Notes: generated by a model not told the origin, from the letters alone. DNA of 64,000 nt from Ctenosaura bakeri (GCA_948474755.1 CAOLHI010000073.1:434001-498000); one strand, 5' to 3'; positions 11,894-24,406 are shown, numbered from the stretch's first letter. A program made the numbers and translations.

Positions 11894-12760
11894 TTCTGTC
11901 TGGCACTCTCCTCACAGGGCACTGAAGAGCAGCGTGAGCTACGGCAGTAGGAGCATCATCATCAATGGCAGTGCAATTCCACAGGAACACACTGGTTGTT
12001 CACTGAAAAGCCATGCAAGGGAGGGAATTTTAAAGGTGGGAGTTGGAAGGGCAAGGGGACTATGTCGGTTGAATTGCTCATGTAGACTTCTTTCTAGTCT
12101 CAAGTTCAATGCTTTTGTGCTATGATGCATTTCTGCATTGGAATTTCGGGTCTCTTTGCTCCTTGAATCTTACATTTAGTGTGTTTTATTTTACATTTGG
12201 TTACTGGAAGATAACAAGGTCTTCACTTATAAGTCTGATTGCTGAGGTACCTAACTCTGAGGAACTCCTGTTATGTAAGGGAGAATTGGAATATACATGT
12301 TCTTTAACATCTAGTCTCACATAAATCAGAACAGCCAGATGGGATGGCAAGTACAGGTAGGATGCAGTGAAACAAAGAAAGAATTGGGATGGTTATTTTC
12401 CCAGTGCCACCATGCTTTTCTGTTTAAAAAGCCATATGCTGTTTTTCAGGCTCCATACTGTATCTATCTAGTCCCCACATCTATATTTCTGAAACTTAGT
12501 TTTCTTGTCTGGAGAAGCCTCTATCATATGTATAGTTTTCATATAAATGGATGGGGGGAAGACACAGAGGGAATGGGAAGCTAATCGCTCCCTTTACCCC
12601 AAATTTGAGGACCCCTCTTCCACACAAAATGCTTCTGATATTTTGCAGATTTGGAGATTTCCCTTTTCTGCAGTCTGCCATTTTCAGAACAAATATCCAC
12701 AAGGAACTCTAAGGACATGAATCTATCCTTTTGGATACCCCCTCAAACAAAAGTCTGCTC
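11894..12760. other. Intergenic, nothing recognised
   Basis: No exon-like ORF, RNA gene or recognised repeat. Confidence 0.45.
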
Positions 12761-12962
12761 TTAGGCCATTTCCACATAACATTGCTGTTCTGTGATGGGA
12801 ATGCATTGCTGGCAGTCCATGAGTTGTGCTTTATATGTCCCCAGCCATCATGATCGTGGGATATTCCATTAATGGAAAAAATCTGTTAATGGCCCATGAT
12901 TGCACAACACTCCCATTGCCAGTGGCCATGTGGAATGGGTGGAAGTGCTATGTAGGCACTTC

Positions 12963-13868
12963 TGTTACTGCAGGTTAGGCCTCCTTGGAAATAGCATAAA
13001 GATATCATTTTGATATCGGTAATTTGGCTCTCTTCCACCACCCCTCTGCATGTGTTTGTGAGGCCCCCGGACAAGCACAGAACTAGGCTCAGCCATCAAA
13101 CACTGCAATATTCCAAAACAATACAGGCAGGCCAGAAATAGCCAGATCACTGCTTTAGGAGACCTCTCTCCAAACACCCTCATGATGTATGTACGCTGCT
13201 TACAAAGAACTCCTTGCCCTGAGCAGGCAACTTGGCAAGCTGAATACTCAAATGCCAAGCACTCTGCGTTTGCATACTGTCTACCTCTTTGTCAATTCGG
13301 ACTTAACTCAATCATGCTAAATTTTGACCTTTCCAAAGCTTTGTCTCATGCCTGAAACTCATTGCTTTCCCCAAGTACGGAATAGCCTGCAGTTACATTT
13401 CTCCCTATAAAAACCCATGATTGAGACACCTTCCTCAGATCGCTCCCGAGTTCCAGACCGCCTTGCTGCAATTTTACTTGGCGAGCCTCCCCTCAGCTCC
13501 ACGTGCTGAGCCACATCGAACCCCAGCATCGCTCTCTATTCTTCCAGGCTTCAGGACAGGTTTCGTATCACCCAATTCAACAATCCCTCTAAAAAATCCC
13601 TCTGTACCACTCCAACCTTTATTTTCCTTAGTTACTTGTGTGAGTGTGTTGCATACACTGTTTGCTGTATTTAATAGAAACCTCAATTATTCTTAACTTG
13701 GTTTGCTTCTTGGCTTGGCCTGACCCCGCAGACGTTGGGTAAAAGATTCCGCTGCGTTGCCCTGCCTCTCGCATTGTTAACTTGTGCTCTAGCTAATTTC
13801 CCTCAAACTTAGTTAATTGAGAGCTCATATAGGTGTCCCTCCCGGGACCCCCAGTAAACACGGTAACA
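12963..13868 (+). mobile_element. Solo LTR of a retrovirus-like element (906 bp)
   Basis: It begins TGTTAC and ends GTAACA, a six-base perfect terminal inversion. It is flanked by CTTC at 12959-12962 and 13869-13872, the 4-bp target duplication seen for some retroviruses and gypsy-type elements. A TATA box (TATAAAAA) is at 13406-13413 on the plus strand. The region after it would be transcribed R/U5; only a weak AATAGA is seen as a possible polyadenylation signal near 13674. There is no internal gag, pol or env region on either side, so this is a solo LTR left by recombination. The superfamily cannot be decided from the LTR alone. Confidence 0.75.
13406..13413 (+). promoter_or_regulatory. TATA box of the solo LTR
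   Basis: The sequence TATAAAAA lies near the middle of the LTR, preceded by a CT-rich stretch, as expected for a U3 core promoter. Present activity is unknown. Confidence 0.5.
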
Positions 13869-14065
13869 CTTCCTTCCCCAGTGCAGCATGGGAAAGAGGC
13901 CAGATGCACTGCAGAAGGAAGGTGCGTGTTATTTGCACTCCCATCCACAGGCAGTCAGCCGGGTTCAGAGGGGACCGTTGGAGACACGCTCCCATCCCAG
14001 CAAAGGCACTGCTGTGATGATAGTGGGACATCGTCAGAAAAAAGTAAAGTGTGGAAATGATCTTA

Positions 14066-15892
14066 CACAAATATCCCTGTACCTCTTCATTTCAAATTTA
14101 GCAGCTTTAGAAGTTGTCTTCTCTTCTGAAGAAGACACAACTATGTCCACAAACTTCTCCCATTTCTTTCAAGAAATAATCTTGTAACTTTTTCCTATTC
14201 ATATTTACAACTTTGACACTAATCCCATGATTGCAAATGTTCCTTAAATCCAACTTAAAATTTAGGCAATTCTACAGAGTTACATGGCACTGAAGTATGA
14301 CACAGCCAGCCCCTCCTGTCACCAAGCAGCAGTGTGACAAGGGGTTTCAACAGGACCCTGTAGTGCTCTCTGCTTCTGCTAGTTGCTTGTGGTGGGAAGG
14401 GACAGGAGATGTCATCTTTCAGCACCCTGCTTGTCAGCACCAAAGAATAACATCCCTCATTAGAGCTGCCTGGATTTTAAGGTGGGTTTCAGGATCAAAT
14501 TGGGAAATAGCCATGACAGTGTGTCTAGGAGTCCAGTGCGGGATCACACCTATTATTGAGAGATCTATTTGAAAAAAAAAAAAAAAAACCTTAAAGTAAC
14601 AGCACAGAAAACCCTTGGACACATTTCTCTGAAATTTATCAGTCCTAATCTCCTTCTAAAGGACTGTTATACCTGCAAACAGAAAACAGTTATGGAAAAG
14701 AGAATAAAATTGCATTTCCTTTTAAATATCCAGCGAGTGTCAATGGGAAATATGAGCATTTGGGTTTTTGAATATTGTCACAAGTTAAGAGAACGGATCA
14801 AAGAACACTAGTACTGAATTGTTCTGAGCAGAGTGGTCTATCTTCCAAAGCATCAAATCTGAGTTGAAGAGGAATCTTTTGGATGGAATCTGATCAGCTA
14901 GACCTCACAGCAGTTCTCTTGTTTTCAAGCCAGCAGCTATTCTTGTTTGGTAGCTCATAGGAGATAGGTGGAATTATCTCAGATGGTACTGTAAATTCAA
15001 AAGTGTCTTTGAATACTTGGAAGACAAATCAGGATTTCTAGTTCACCATCAGGTAGTTCTGAGAGTGCCATTACAGGATGCCACTGTTTAAATGACTAAG
15101 AACATTTCAGACATGGTAAGAACTGAAACATAGATGTAAATAGAAGATTAGAACCACAGATTATTGTTTCTTTCAGCCAAAACACTGAGAAGGAATTTAC
15201 CACTTCTTGCCAGTGCCAACCCTTTTATGAACCAATGCACCAGTCAAATAACACTCAGAGCGACTAGACAGAGCAAGTGGGAAATGAGCAAGGGAGGGCA
15301 GAAGAACTTCTAAACAAAAACATACTTAACCCCTCTTCCACTTTCAAAGGCCTGGATTGGTGACAACTATTTCAAGGATATTTCTCTCAGACAAATGGAG
15401 AGCAAATGCAGACACAAACTTTATAGATGTGCATATCCCTATTTACAGCTTTGGAGGAAAGTGTCATATGCTGAAGACACTCAACTACCCTGCTCCTTTT
15501 CACCAACCACCAAGAAATTACTAAATGTCCTTGAATATAGTCTGGGCTTAATTGTGGGCCAGATGAAGTTGAGAAAGATGAGGTGGAAACAAGACATGAT
15601 AAAGGTGCTATTGATCAGAACAAATAAGTCACCACAACTATGGATACTGTGGTAATGGTTCTGCCAGACCTGTGATACAACTATTGTCAAAGCTGGCAAC
15701 AATTTCTGCATTGTGAAAAGTTCCTTGGTTTCAGTTCACAGTGGGCTTGGGAAAGTCCCATTTTCTGATCCTCCCCTCTTCATTTGGGAATAATAATACT
15801 AACCTAAGGATTCCAACAAAACAATGTGTGTGTCAAGTTTTGGCATGATGTAGGACTTATTCTGGAAGGGCTTGTTCTCACTGTTATCTGAT
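14066..15892. other. Intergenic with an A17 run
   Basis: A poly(A) run lies at about 14571-14588. No coding exon or recognised element is seen in this AT-rich stretch. Confidence 0.45.
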
Positions 15893-16075
15893 ATAAAGTC
15901 AGCTTCAATTTATGATGTACCTATGAATGAAAAACCTACAAGAACTCTGGATTCAAATGATCTGCTCAGGTTTTACAAACTCAGGCCATGGCTTCCTTGG
16001 TTGAATCAACCTGCATTTAGTGTTGTACTCTTCTTTTCCTACTGCTTCTACATTATCAAGTATTATCATCAAGGA
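15893..16075 (-). repeat. Fragment of an unclassified interspersed repeat
   Basis: The block GTCAGCTTCAATTTATGATG followed by TATGAATGA recurs at 52487-52525 in intron 1. The rest here (CAAACTCAGGCCATGGCTTC, TTCTTTTCCTACTGCTTCTA) fits a common squamate interspersed repeat that I cannot name. Orientation is a guess. Confidence 0.4.
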
Positions 16076-16549
16076 AGGGCTTGTTCTCTCATTGAAAAAG
16101 TCAGTTTGTACCTTGGGAGTGCTCGTGAGTTCACTCCATTCCTGAATATTCGGAGGGCAGCAATGGCAAAAGGGGCATTTGCACTATTACATGCAGCCAT
16201 CCAAGGGGGTAGCTATGAGAGAGTAAAATGAGAGCATTGTCTCCCAGTAGGAATTGTGCCCCCCCAAATTTGCTTTCAGACCTCAAATGTCTAGTATTGT
16301 AGTAGTTTAAAACTTCAGTTTTGCATTTAGAAATAGAGTTTCAATCTCCAAAGAAAAGGGTAAGACAGAGTTTCCAAAGGGACATGTACACAGCAAATAT
16401 AAAGAGTTCTAGGTGTGAATGCTTTTCAGTGTTTCAGTCTCTGTAATGTTAGGAAGTGCAGGATTGAAGGAAAATTTCATTGGGGTGTGATAGAATTCTT
16501 TTTTGAAGGAGTAATTCTCTCACTTTGCATCCTTCCCTCTGTAGCTATA
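16076..16549. other. Intergenic, nothing recognised
   Basis: No exon-like ORF or recognised repeat. Confidence 0.4.
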
Positions 16550-17050
16550 CCCGGAGCACTTGCTGTGACCACAATCTGGCCATCGTGTGATTTGGCAACA
16601 TTTATTCATGCCTCATCTGGACTATTTCAATATGTTATACTTAGAGCTAGCCTTGAAGAGCATCCAGAATGAAGTAGCTTGATTGCTAACTGGTACATGA
16701 TATCAAGAGCAGGGCACCATGGTACTGGAAGATCTCCTCTGGTTACCAGTTGTTTTCTGGACTCAGTTCAAAGTGTTGGTTTTAGCCTTTGTAGCCCTAA
16801 GTATTTTTGTGCCTGGCTATCTGGAGGACCACATGCCTGGTCATGAACTTGTCTGGCTGTTAAGAGCTGGAAGAGAGGTCCTTATGAAGATTTCAGCACT
16901 TGCTGAGGCCTCCTTTGCAGCCACATGTAGGAGATTTCTTCCTTGTTACCCCAATGTGAGAGATGCCTTTCCTTCTGAGCCACAAATCTCCGTGTCCTCA
17001 CTTCTTTTAGAAGCAGTGCCAAGACAAATCTCTATAACCTAGCCTTTTAA
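16550..17050 (+). mobile_element. L2-type LINE ORF2 C-terminal relic
   Basis: The plus-strand frame near 16719-17042 reads like the C-terminal segment of an L2/Maui-type LINE protein. 'LLWLPVVFWTQFKVLVLAF' resembles the family's LHWLPVRFRI-FKVLVLTF motif, and it is followed by a GPGYL-like 'VPGYLED'. Upstream, after a frame break, the part encoding 'HASSGLFQYVIL' fits the conserved SRLDYCN region. The copy is truncated and frame-shifted, so it is not a gene. Confidence 0.55.
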
Positions 17051-19062
17051 ACTGTTTTATTGGTAGCATTGTTTCTTCCTATTGTGGGTGTGTTAACTAC
17101 TGACCACTTTTAACGCCTTGATTATGTTCAGGAGCTTGAATTTGTTAACTGAGGACACTGCCTTGGTGGTTCCAGTGGAAGGCAACGGCAAATGCTGCAA
17201 ATATAAACAAGCAAACAAATAAAATTGGGAAGACCTAACTGCAGGAGGAAAAATGAATATACTGAGAAAAAAGTGCACACAAAAATGCACCTATTAGAAG
17301 AAATGTGTAATAAAAAGTGCATATGAATGTTTGTGGGGCTTTAAAAAATCAGAACAGATGTGGAAATGGGACACTATGAACTTAATGTCTGAAAAATGAG
17401 AACCTGAGTAGAATCAAACTGGACAGATTAGTCCATTCCTATTCATAACATGAAATCAAATTGCTGTACCAAATTTGCAGCTTATATAAATCAATAGAAA
17501 TGGAATACCTCTAAGTGCAGAGAACATTATCACAATCAAGACTGATTCAATATTTCCTATTCCAGTGAGCTCTAATGGCAACTTCTTTCATTCTGAGCTC
17601 ATATGCTGCTGGCTGGCTGTGTGTTCTGATAAAGTTCATCAGGGATCCTATTTCTGCAGCATTTCTAGGTGGAATACTTCTAGTCTTGAGCAGTCCTAAG
17701 ACTGGGATTAGAGAAAGAGGTCAGATGCATTTCTTTGTTTCGAAAGTCATGTGTTTCTTAGTACTAGCCATAATTATTATTCGTGTTCCTAGGAATGACT
17801 CATACACCAGTTCTGTCAAGATCATAATGTAACCTGGCAAGTATTTTGATAACAATAGGCCCAGTCCAGCTCATGTTAACCATTTTAAGGTTCTGTTTGT
17901 ATCTTTAGCTTAGAGGTGGGCAACTGTGGGAGGCTAGGAAGCTGCATTAGCCCTTCAAAGGGCCACACATACACATTGCAGCTATCAAAAAATTATCTCA
18001 GAATGCCCACAAACACCCTCAAGGCATTAGTGACTCAAAGTCACTTCCTGTTTGCTTCTTGTTTTAGAAAAATACTTATCTTGGGCTTAAAATTGCTGGG
18101 GGAGGAGCTGACAAAATGTCCACCACATTTCCTAGATGGCATCCAGGGAAAATTGTCCCCTGGAGGGGCTTAGCAGCCAAAAACAATACCCTGGGAAACC
18201 TATTGATCTCACTAACACTTACTTTGGAGTGGGTTGCATCATTGGTTGGAAAGTTCCATGGATCACATTTCTCCTCAGAATTATTACCAAAAAACTTTAC
18301 CTTCAAAAACCTGAAGATTCATAACTGCTGACAGTCACTCCATCAATACAAATCTCAACTACTCTCCAGTATCACTGTGTCCCTTCTTGCTGTGGCTTGT
18401 TCATCACAGTGACCAACTTTATGGTGATGGTGATTGGCTAGGCTTGCCCTCCAGTACAGTAGATATACAATCCACCATTGGACCAGACTCAGAGCCTTGC
18501 CAACTTGGTAGAACCTGCTAGATCTTGTGCTCTACTAGCATAGATTTTGAAAGCCTGCCATGCCATGAGGTAGAAAACATCAGTCTTATTCTTCAATATC
18601 CAACAAAAAACAATGGTGCTGGAAAGTGCACATTAATCAGGAAAACAGGACATGCTCTAGATGTGAGGAACTCTATCCCTGCTGCTAATACAAAACCTTG
18701 GATTAGGTAGGTACCCCAGTTTTAACAGTTACAGAAATACCAGGCTTGGTTAGATGGTTTTCCTTACCACATCATTTTAATTTATTTACAGTGTAATGCC
18801 ATATATGTGGCTTTGCATTGCCGATAAATGGAAGCAGGGGCACTGGGAAATCTTATGAATGGAGGTGGATGATGGGATTTAAGCACACCGCACTAAATCC
18901 TCCCTCATACTGCTGCGCTCTGAACAAACATGGCTCAGAGGCAAGCAAAAACAAACATACAGCAGAGTTAGAAAACACAGCCACAAGAAGTGTGGGCAGC
19001 AGAGTGTAACATGCAGCACTAGCTCTGACCCAAAACCATCCACTAGGAACACTAGCACAAAG
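17051..19062. other. Intergenic with hAT-type debris
   Basis: The segment 17912-18180 (TTAGAGGTGGGCAACTGTGG at its left, GCTGGGGGAGGAGCTGACAAA and CCCCTGGAGGGGCTTA to the right) resembles a decayed hAT-type MITE. No exon is visible. Confidence 0.4.
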
Positions 19063-19431
19063 TGTTGTCATCCAAAAATACCTGGAGACTTTTATTCTTC
19101 AGTTCCAATATATACATCTGTACAGCAGGATTCGCAGATCCTCCAACAAAGGTTCAGCACTCCATCATCACATCAGGCAGAGGTATGCTCGGACAGAGCT
19201 CCAGCAAGAGTCAAGGAGACTGAGAAAAAGCCTGTCAGAGCTCACCTCTTATATATACAGGGACCATGGCTGATGTAAGCCCTTCCCAGGATTGCTTGTC
19301 ACTATGACTCAGCCTTACTGTCCCATAGGAATTACCTCATGACTTGCAAAGTCATTCCCCAGGTGCTTCCCCACATGAGCATCAAAAGTATTTTTAATTA
19401 GGGCAAAAGTCACAGCAATCTTTTCCCAACA
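19063..19431 (-). mobile_element. Probable solo LTR, minus strand
   Basis: Read on the minus strand, the segment starts TGTTGGGAAAAG and ends GATGACAACA, giving a TGTTG/CAACA terminal inversion. It has a TATATATAAG TATA box (plus coordinates about 19248-19258) and, about 160 bp downstream, AATAAAAG (about 19089-19096) as polyadenylation signal, some 30 bp before the end. That arrangement is typical of a compact LTR. No clear flanking duplication was found and no internal region is seen. Confidence 0.55.
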
Positions 19432-21457
19432 AATCTCACTGTACTGACAAGATGGGGTGGGTGTGAGAAAGGGAGGAAAAAGGCAAAGCAAGTGCAGTGG
19501 GGAAGGATAGAGTGGGAGTTACAACAGTAGAAGTAAGCAGTACTGCACAGGCTTTTGCCCAAGGATGCCATGAATGGGTGCCAGACCTGTGAAAAGACCC
19601 TTAGCTTCAGTTCACAAAGTGAACTTGGGAACCAGTGCCTCTGCTTCCATTTTCCTCAACCACCCCTCCCACCACCACCACCACCTAAGGATTACAACAA
19701 AACAATGTGTATGGCAAGACTTGGATGCTACATGGCAGGATTTTTAAAAAGATATACTTTGGGGATTCAGGTCTCAGTGTAATAAACATCTTTTTCCAGG
19801 GTTATTCTTTAATCTGTCATGATGTTCACAACAGTAATTTGGGTTTAAATTAACAGCTGAAGTTGAAGATATCATCAAACCCATTCTTTCTTTCTGCGGA
19901 GTATCAAATTTATCATAATTTTAACTCATACACAAAGGCATTGGCTATTGAGATAACTCTCAGGGATTATTTAAGCTAGAGCTGCCCTGTTCTGTTCAAA
20001 TGAACTATTGGTGTGTATTTCAAAAGAAAGAAAACTGGGGTGCCTGGATTAAAGGGAAGAACTGACCAGGGAATTGGTGGCCAGCTCCAAGAGTACACAG
20101 AGTGCTGGTATGTACAACTCTCACGCACATAAACTCACACACACACATTTGTGAAAGTTATGGGCTCTGTGTGTGTATGTTAAAAGTGGCACATCTGGCA
20201 AAGGGAAGGGAGGTCTCTCTGAAGTAACTTCAACCTTCCCACACCCCATTCTCAACCAGTGAGCTGTGGCTCATTGAAACACTGGCCATTGATTCTCATG
20301 CAAATGGATGGCCGATGTGAGCAGATGTGAAACATTTGGTTCTGTTCTTGCTGACTTGTAAAGAAATAATGCAAGTGTGTGCTGGGGGGGGAGGTGGCAT
20401 GCACAAGGGGAGGGCTGGAGACGGGGAATATTTGAAAGCTGTAACAATGCCTTTCTCCCTTGGTGGCCCGCAACAATGAAGCCCATGTCAGCCGATGCCA
20501 AATTCTTTGTGCTAAGCAAGTTGGACCAGTAGCGGCCACATCTAGGTACAGCATGCACACAAATATTATAAACACAGGGAAGTGTAGGAACTGTGTCTGT
20601 CCAGAGGGGAATCATTAATCATTCCCTTCCTGTCCTGAGTTTATAAAGCAGTTCCTAACAGCACTTAAATGGTTTACTCAAGCAGCAGAGAAAAGGCTTA
20701 CAGCATGCTTCAAGTATGTTGCCGCTGCTATGTTGGAGATGTGGCAGGGCTCTTCTGGAAATGACATCCTTCCCTCTGACCCTCCACCCAGCTGGACACT
20801 CCTGCAGGGAAACTCTGAGGGTCTGTGCACAAATGAGAATTATGCTTCATCCTTTACTCCTGTTCCAATTGACAATTTACCTGTGGATAGCATTGAGTCC
20901 CATTCTAGGTAGCAGCTAAAGGGGATTTGCCAGAGCTAGGCTGGAAATTGTGTGTCGGGTGGGAATCAAATGGAACAGCTGCCGCCTACTTGTAGCATAA
21001 TGAGGTGACAGATGAGGGGGACCCTGAAGTAAAATTAATGTATTGCTTGAATGAATCAATAATGTATACAAATAACAGCAGCAGCAGAGCTAAAATCAGT
21101 GCTTCTGTTGTGTGTGCTGAAGACCTCAAAGCACAGCTTAGAATATTTATAATTAACTGCCCCCACTATCACCACCACTGGTCTTAAAATTCATGTTCCC
21201 AAGCAAAAATATGCCCTAGTGGGAACATTTGAACCCATAATCACTCACAGCAGTGCTTCAAAAATGGGAGATTTTGACACCACAAGCTGAATGATTTACA
21301 CAACATGCTTTAATATCCTCCCTGTGAACCTTGGCCTGATGCAAGATCTGTGAAGCACCATGTGTACTAGTGCTCAGAAAACAAAATTCTTAAGAACATG
21401 ATCCTATGCACATGGCCTCAGAAGAAAGCCCCTCTGCATTCAGCAGGACCGAGAGTT
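19432..21457. other. Intergenic with short simple repeats
   Basis: A short (CCA)n run lies near 19670-19686 and CA-rich patches near 20125-20185. No exon-like ORF or recognised interspersed element. Confidence 0.4.
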
Positions 21458-21460
21458 TCA

Positions 21461-21664
21461 AGGTCTTTCCTCACTACACTGTTATATTGCTATTATTGCA
21501 CTTTCAGCATCCTGTGGAATTCTGGGGTCTGTAGTTTCCTGAGGCCAAAGAGCTCTTTGGCTGAGAATTTTAAAGGCCCCTCCCTAAACTGCAAAGCCCA
21601 GGATTCCATAGGAAGTTGAAAGTGGAATAATAGCGCTGTAACAGGTACAGCATGAAAAGGCCCT
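21461..21664. mobile_element. Family A palindromic MITE, TCA target duplication
   Basis: A left arm with TATTGCTATTATTGCACTTTC is mirrored by a right arm with GAAAGTGGAATAATAGCGCTG. The ends AGGTCTTTCC and GAAAAGGCCC are flanked by TCA at 21458-21460 and 21665-21667. The centre carries the GGCCAAAGAGCTCTTTGGC palindrome seen in longer family A copies. Confidence 0.75.
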
Positions 21665-21667
21665 CAG

Positions 21668-22121
21668 TTAAGCAGTGGATAGAAGGGCCGCCTTTGAGAA
21701 TGGGACTGGGGAGATACGAAGCAGGAGATCTGCTGTATGCCTCATCTCCATTCCTCCTGTTCCTACTGACCAAGGGCAGGAAGTGGAGGAGGATCATATC
21801 CCTTTAAATCCACACACCCCAGAGCAACTAGGGTGGGGAGGACTGGTTTTGCTAACTCCTGACTAAAGGGCCTCGATCAGCAGGACGGAAGAAAACAGGG
21901 GTATAAGGGACAAAATCCTCAGAGCTCTGTCTTCTGGAGGGCTCAGACCTCTAGGAGCCTAGGCACTGAAAAAACATATTAAAAATGTATCCTAATAGCC
22001 CAGGCAGTAGCTGTAATGTATGCTGCTAATATATAGGACAGGGCATCAATCTTGCATCTTGTGTTGGTCCCAGTTCTTCTTCTTAGGAGCACAGAGTATC
22101 AAGGCCCTTCTAGAGGTGATA
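21668..22121. other. Intergenic, nothing recognised
   Basis: No exon-like ORF or recognised repeat. Confidence 0.4.
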
Positions 22122-22737
22122 AGAGAGCCAGCATGGTACAATGGTTCAAGTGGTAGATTAGGACTCTGGCCTTTTCTGCAATGTCTTCCCATCCTGGCAT
22201 GGGAACAGGAGAGAAGCAGGATCGCAACAATGTGTCTGCATAACTTCATTGTGGTCCTGCTCCTCTCCCACCCCTACGCAGTGTGATCGTGGATTAAATC
22301 ATTGACAGGTTTTCCCCATCAATGACATGTAATCGCGCCACCATCCTGCACTTACCTGTCCTGCAGAAGGGCAGGAAGCATGACAGCGGTGCTTCCTGCC
22401 CTAGAGCAGCCTGGGAAAGCATGTCCACCACACTTCCATCTGAAGGGAGCTGGTCCCAGGCAGAGGGGAGCACTCCCATCGCTCTCACTTACCAGCTGCC
22501 AGGATCACCACCGGAGCACAACAGGGCAAGGTAGGGTGCAGAAATGGCCTCTGTGAGACTAGTATTTGAGTCCCTGCTCAGCTGTGAAAACCTACTGGCT
22601 GATTTTGGGCAAGTCATACTCTCTCAGCCTAAAAGGAAGAAATGACAAACCTCCTCTCCCCCCTCCAAAAAAACATCTTGCCTAGAAAACCCTATGATAA
22701 GGTCACCATGAGTCAACTTGAAGGCGCATAACAATGA
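22122..22737 (+). mobile_element. tRNA-derived SINE with ACA tail, interrupted
   Basis: The SINE head runs to 22167 (GAGAGCCAGCATGGTACAAT, GATTAGGACTCT). The body resumes at 22553 with GTGAGACTAGTATTTGAGTC, the expected continuation through the B box, then TTGGGCAAGTCATACTCTCT and the tail CGCATAACAATGACAACAA. Between the halves lies the family B element 22168-22549. Confidence 0.85.
22168..22549. mobile_element. Family B MITE (382 bp), TCT target duplication
   Basis: Starts GGCCTTTTCTGCA and ends TGCAGAAATGGCC, a 13-bp terminal inversion with one mismatch. It is flanked by TCT at 22165-22167 and 22550-22552. Because it sits inside a SINE of known consensus, both ends and the 3-bp duplication are exact. 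The interior shows short inverted segments (CATCCTGGCATGGGAACAGG) but no ORF of note. Confidence 0.85.
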
Positions 22738-23971
22738 CAACAAAGAGGCAACGTAGCAATTTTGGATACAATTGACCCCAACCTATCTCTTATGCCTGCT
22801 GCTACTGGTTTAGTACTGCTGAGGAATAAGCTTTCTGGCTATGGAGCTTTCTGCCAAAGCAGCAGAGGCTTCCACATCAGTAGAAGACCCTCTCCAGTGG
22901 TGGAGTCTGGAAGATGGGTACCTGTGCTGAATCCTAACCCCCTCCAGCTGTTAGTGTCATGGGGTTAGGATTGCTCCTAAATAATATTTATTCTTATGTG
23001 GACAACTGGAGAGATGGCAGTTATGAGCCTCTCCATCTGACATGATAGAATTTAAGAATAAGTTTCCTGAGAGGAAAAACTGGCAGTTGTGAAGGATAGC
23101 GGGAAGAAGAAAAGACTAGAAAGCATATAAAGAAGATGGGGAACAGCTGGGAAAATCATTTGCCACCCAGTCATTCAGGTAAGTGCTCACCCATCCATAC
23201 AAACACATTACAATGATTGTGAGTTTGTTTTGTGAAGCATTCAGGGCCAGATTTTCAAAACATTCCAGTGGGCAATTGCCTGCACAAATCGACCAAATGA
23301 ACACAATGTCATGGATGCTGCATATGCAAATCAGGCGTGAAATTGCATTGACAGTTTGTTGTCCTAAACGGTTGAACTGCTGGCCCTAGATATTTCTCCA
23401 GGAGACACCCAGCCCTTGAGGAAGACCATTTAAGCCTGGGGTGGGTGTGCTCACATCTTGGTTTGTTCTGTTTCTAATGACAGGGAAATCTTATTGCACT
23501 GGGGAGAAAAGACATTTGGGGATTTACTGACAGACAAAGGGCATGAGAGCAATAGCTTTTATACGGTTGATTTGTTGTTGCACATGACGTGTACTTTTTG
23601 CCAGTAAAAATTTCATAAAATAAAAATTGTGCTTCATATGACCATCAAAATGTACATTCCAAGGGCAGCGTTCTCACAGTTATCATAAAAAACAAGAAAT
23701 CCTTCATGCTTCCAATGGCTTGCTCAAAAAGCCAATGAATAGTATGCCGTAGCTCAGCTGAGGGATTTTTGCCTGCTATGGGCCCAGTGAACAAAACTAA
23801 AAGCAGAAAAATATTTGCGTAGTCAATATGTCTATATCTGAGGGAACTCAAAGTGAAAACTGGTTAAAGTAAACATACAAAAAAAAAAAAAACACATTTA
23901 GTATATCATCCACATAGGAAACAACAAACATGGTAGTGTTAGTATAGCAAGCCAAGATTGCAAATAATTAG
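22738..23971. other. Intergenic, nothing recognised
   Basis: A poly(A) run lies near 23880-23893. No exon-like ORF or recognised repeat. Confidence 0.4.
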
Positions 23972-23974
23972 TAA

Positions 23975-24406
23975 GGCCCTTTCCGCACCTTACCTGATCC
24001 TGACGTGGGCACGCGGGGATCACGCAAGCAGCCTCTTGCGGGAGGCACTCGTGTTCCCTCTGCTTCTTCTCCACAGCAGCTCCCTACTGGCTGGAAGGAA
24101 GTGTGAGGTCTCCACCCCTTCCTTCCACAGCACAACCGGGTAGTTTCCCAGGGTGCATTGGGGGAAGAAACGCAAGGGTCGCGTCTCTGGAGGCTCCACA
24201 CACAGGTTAAGTGCATGTGGAGCCCAGGAGCGATGCGCAGTTATGCATCATTTTTGTCAAGAAGCTGAAAATGATAAATTCCGCAATTGCCACCTACTGG
24301 CCCTGGCAGTGTTGTGTGATTGCGAGGACATCATGTGAAATGGTCCTCACAGTTGCACGACACTCTGGAGGCCCTTTCACATGTGAAATGGTGTGCGAAA
24401 AGGGCC
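23975..24406. mobile_element. Family C MITE (432 bp), TAA target duplication
   Basis: Starts GGCCCTTTCCGCACC and ends GTGCGAAAAGGGCC. It is flanked by TAA at 23972-23974 and 24407-24409. The interior is GC- and CpG-rich and parallels 62669-63099 throughout, including CACTCGTGTTCCCTCTGCTT, GGCTGGAAGGAAGTGTGA and a GAAAATGAT-like segment. This is one of the two best-preserved family C copies. Confidence 0.82.

Larger units (their letters stand above)
12764..14062. mobile_element. Family B MITE split by a solo LTR; TTA target duplication
   Basis: The left part (12764-12962) starts GGCCATTTCCACA and the right part (from about 13869) ends GTGGAAATGATC. TTA flanks the whole at 12761-12763 and 14063-14065. 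Removing the intervening 906-bp LTR and one CTTC copy leaves about 389 bp, close to the intact 382-bp copy at 22168-22549. The joined order of blocks also agrees (GATTGCACAAC, then CACTTCC...GTGCAGCATGGGAA...CTGCAGAAGGAAG). The interruption therefore demonstrates both the family B ends and the LTR ends. Confidence 0.8.
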
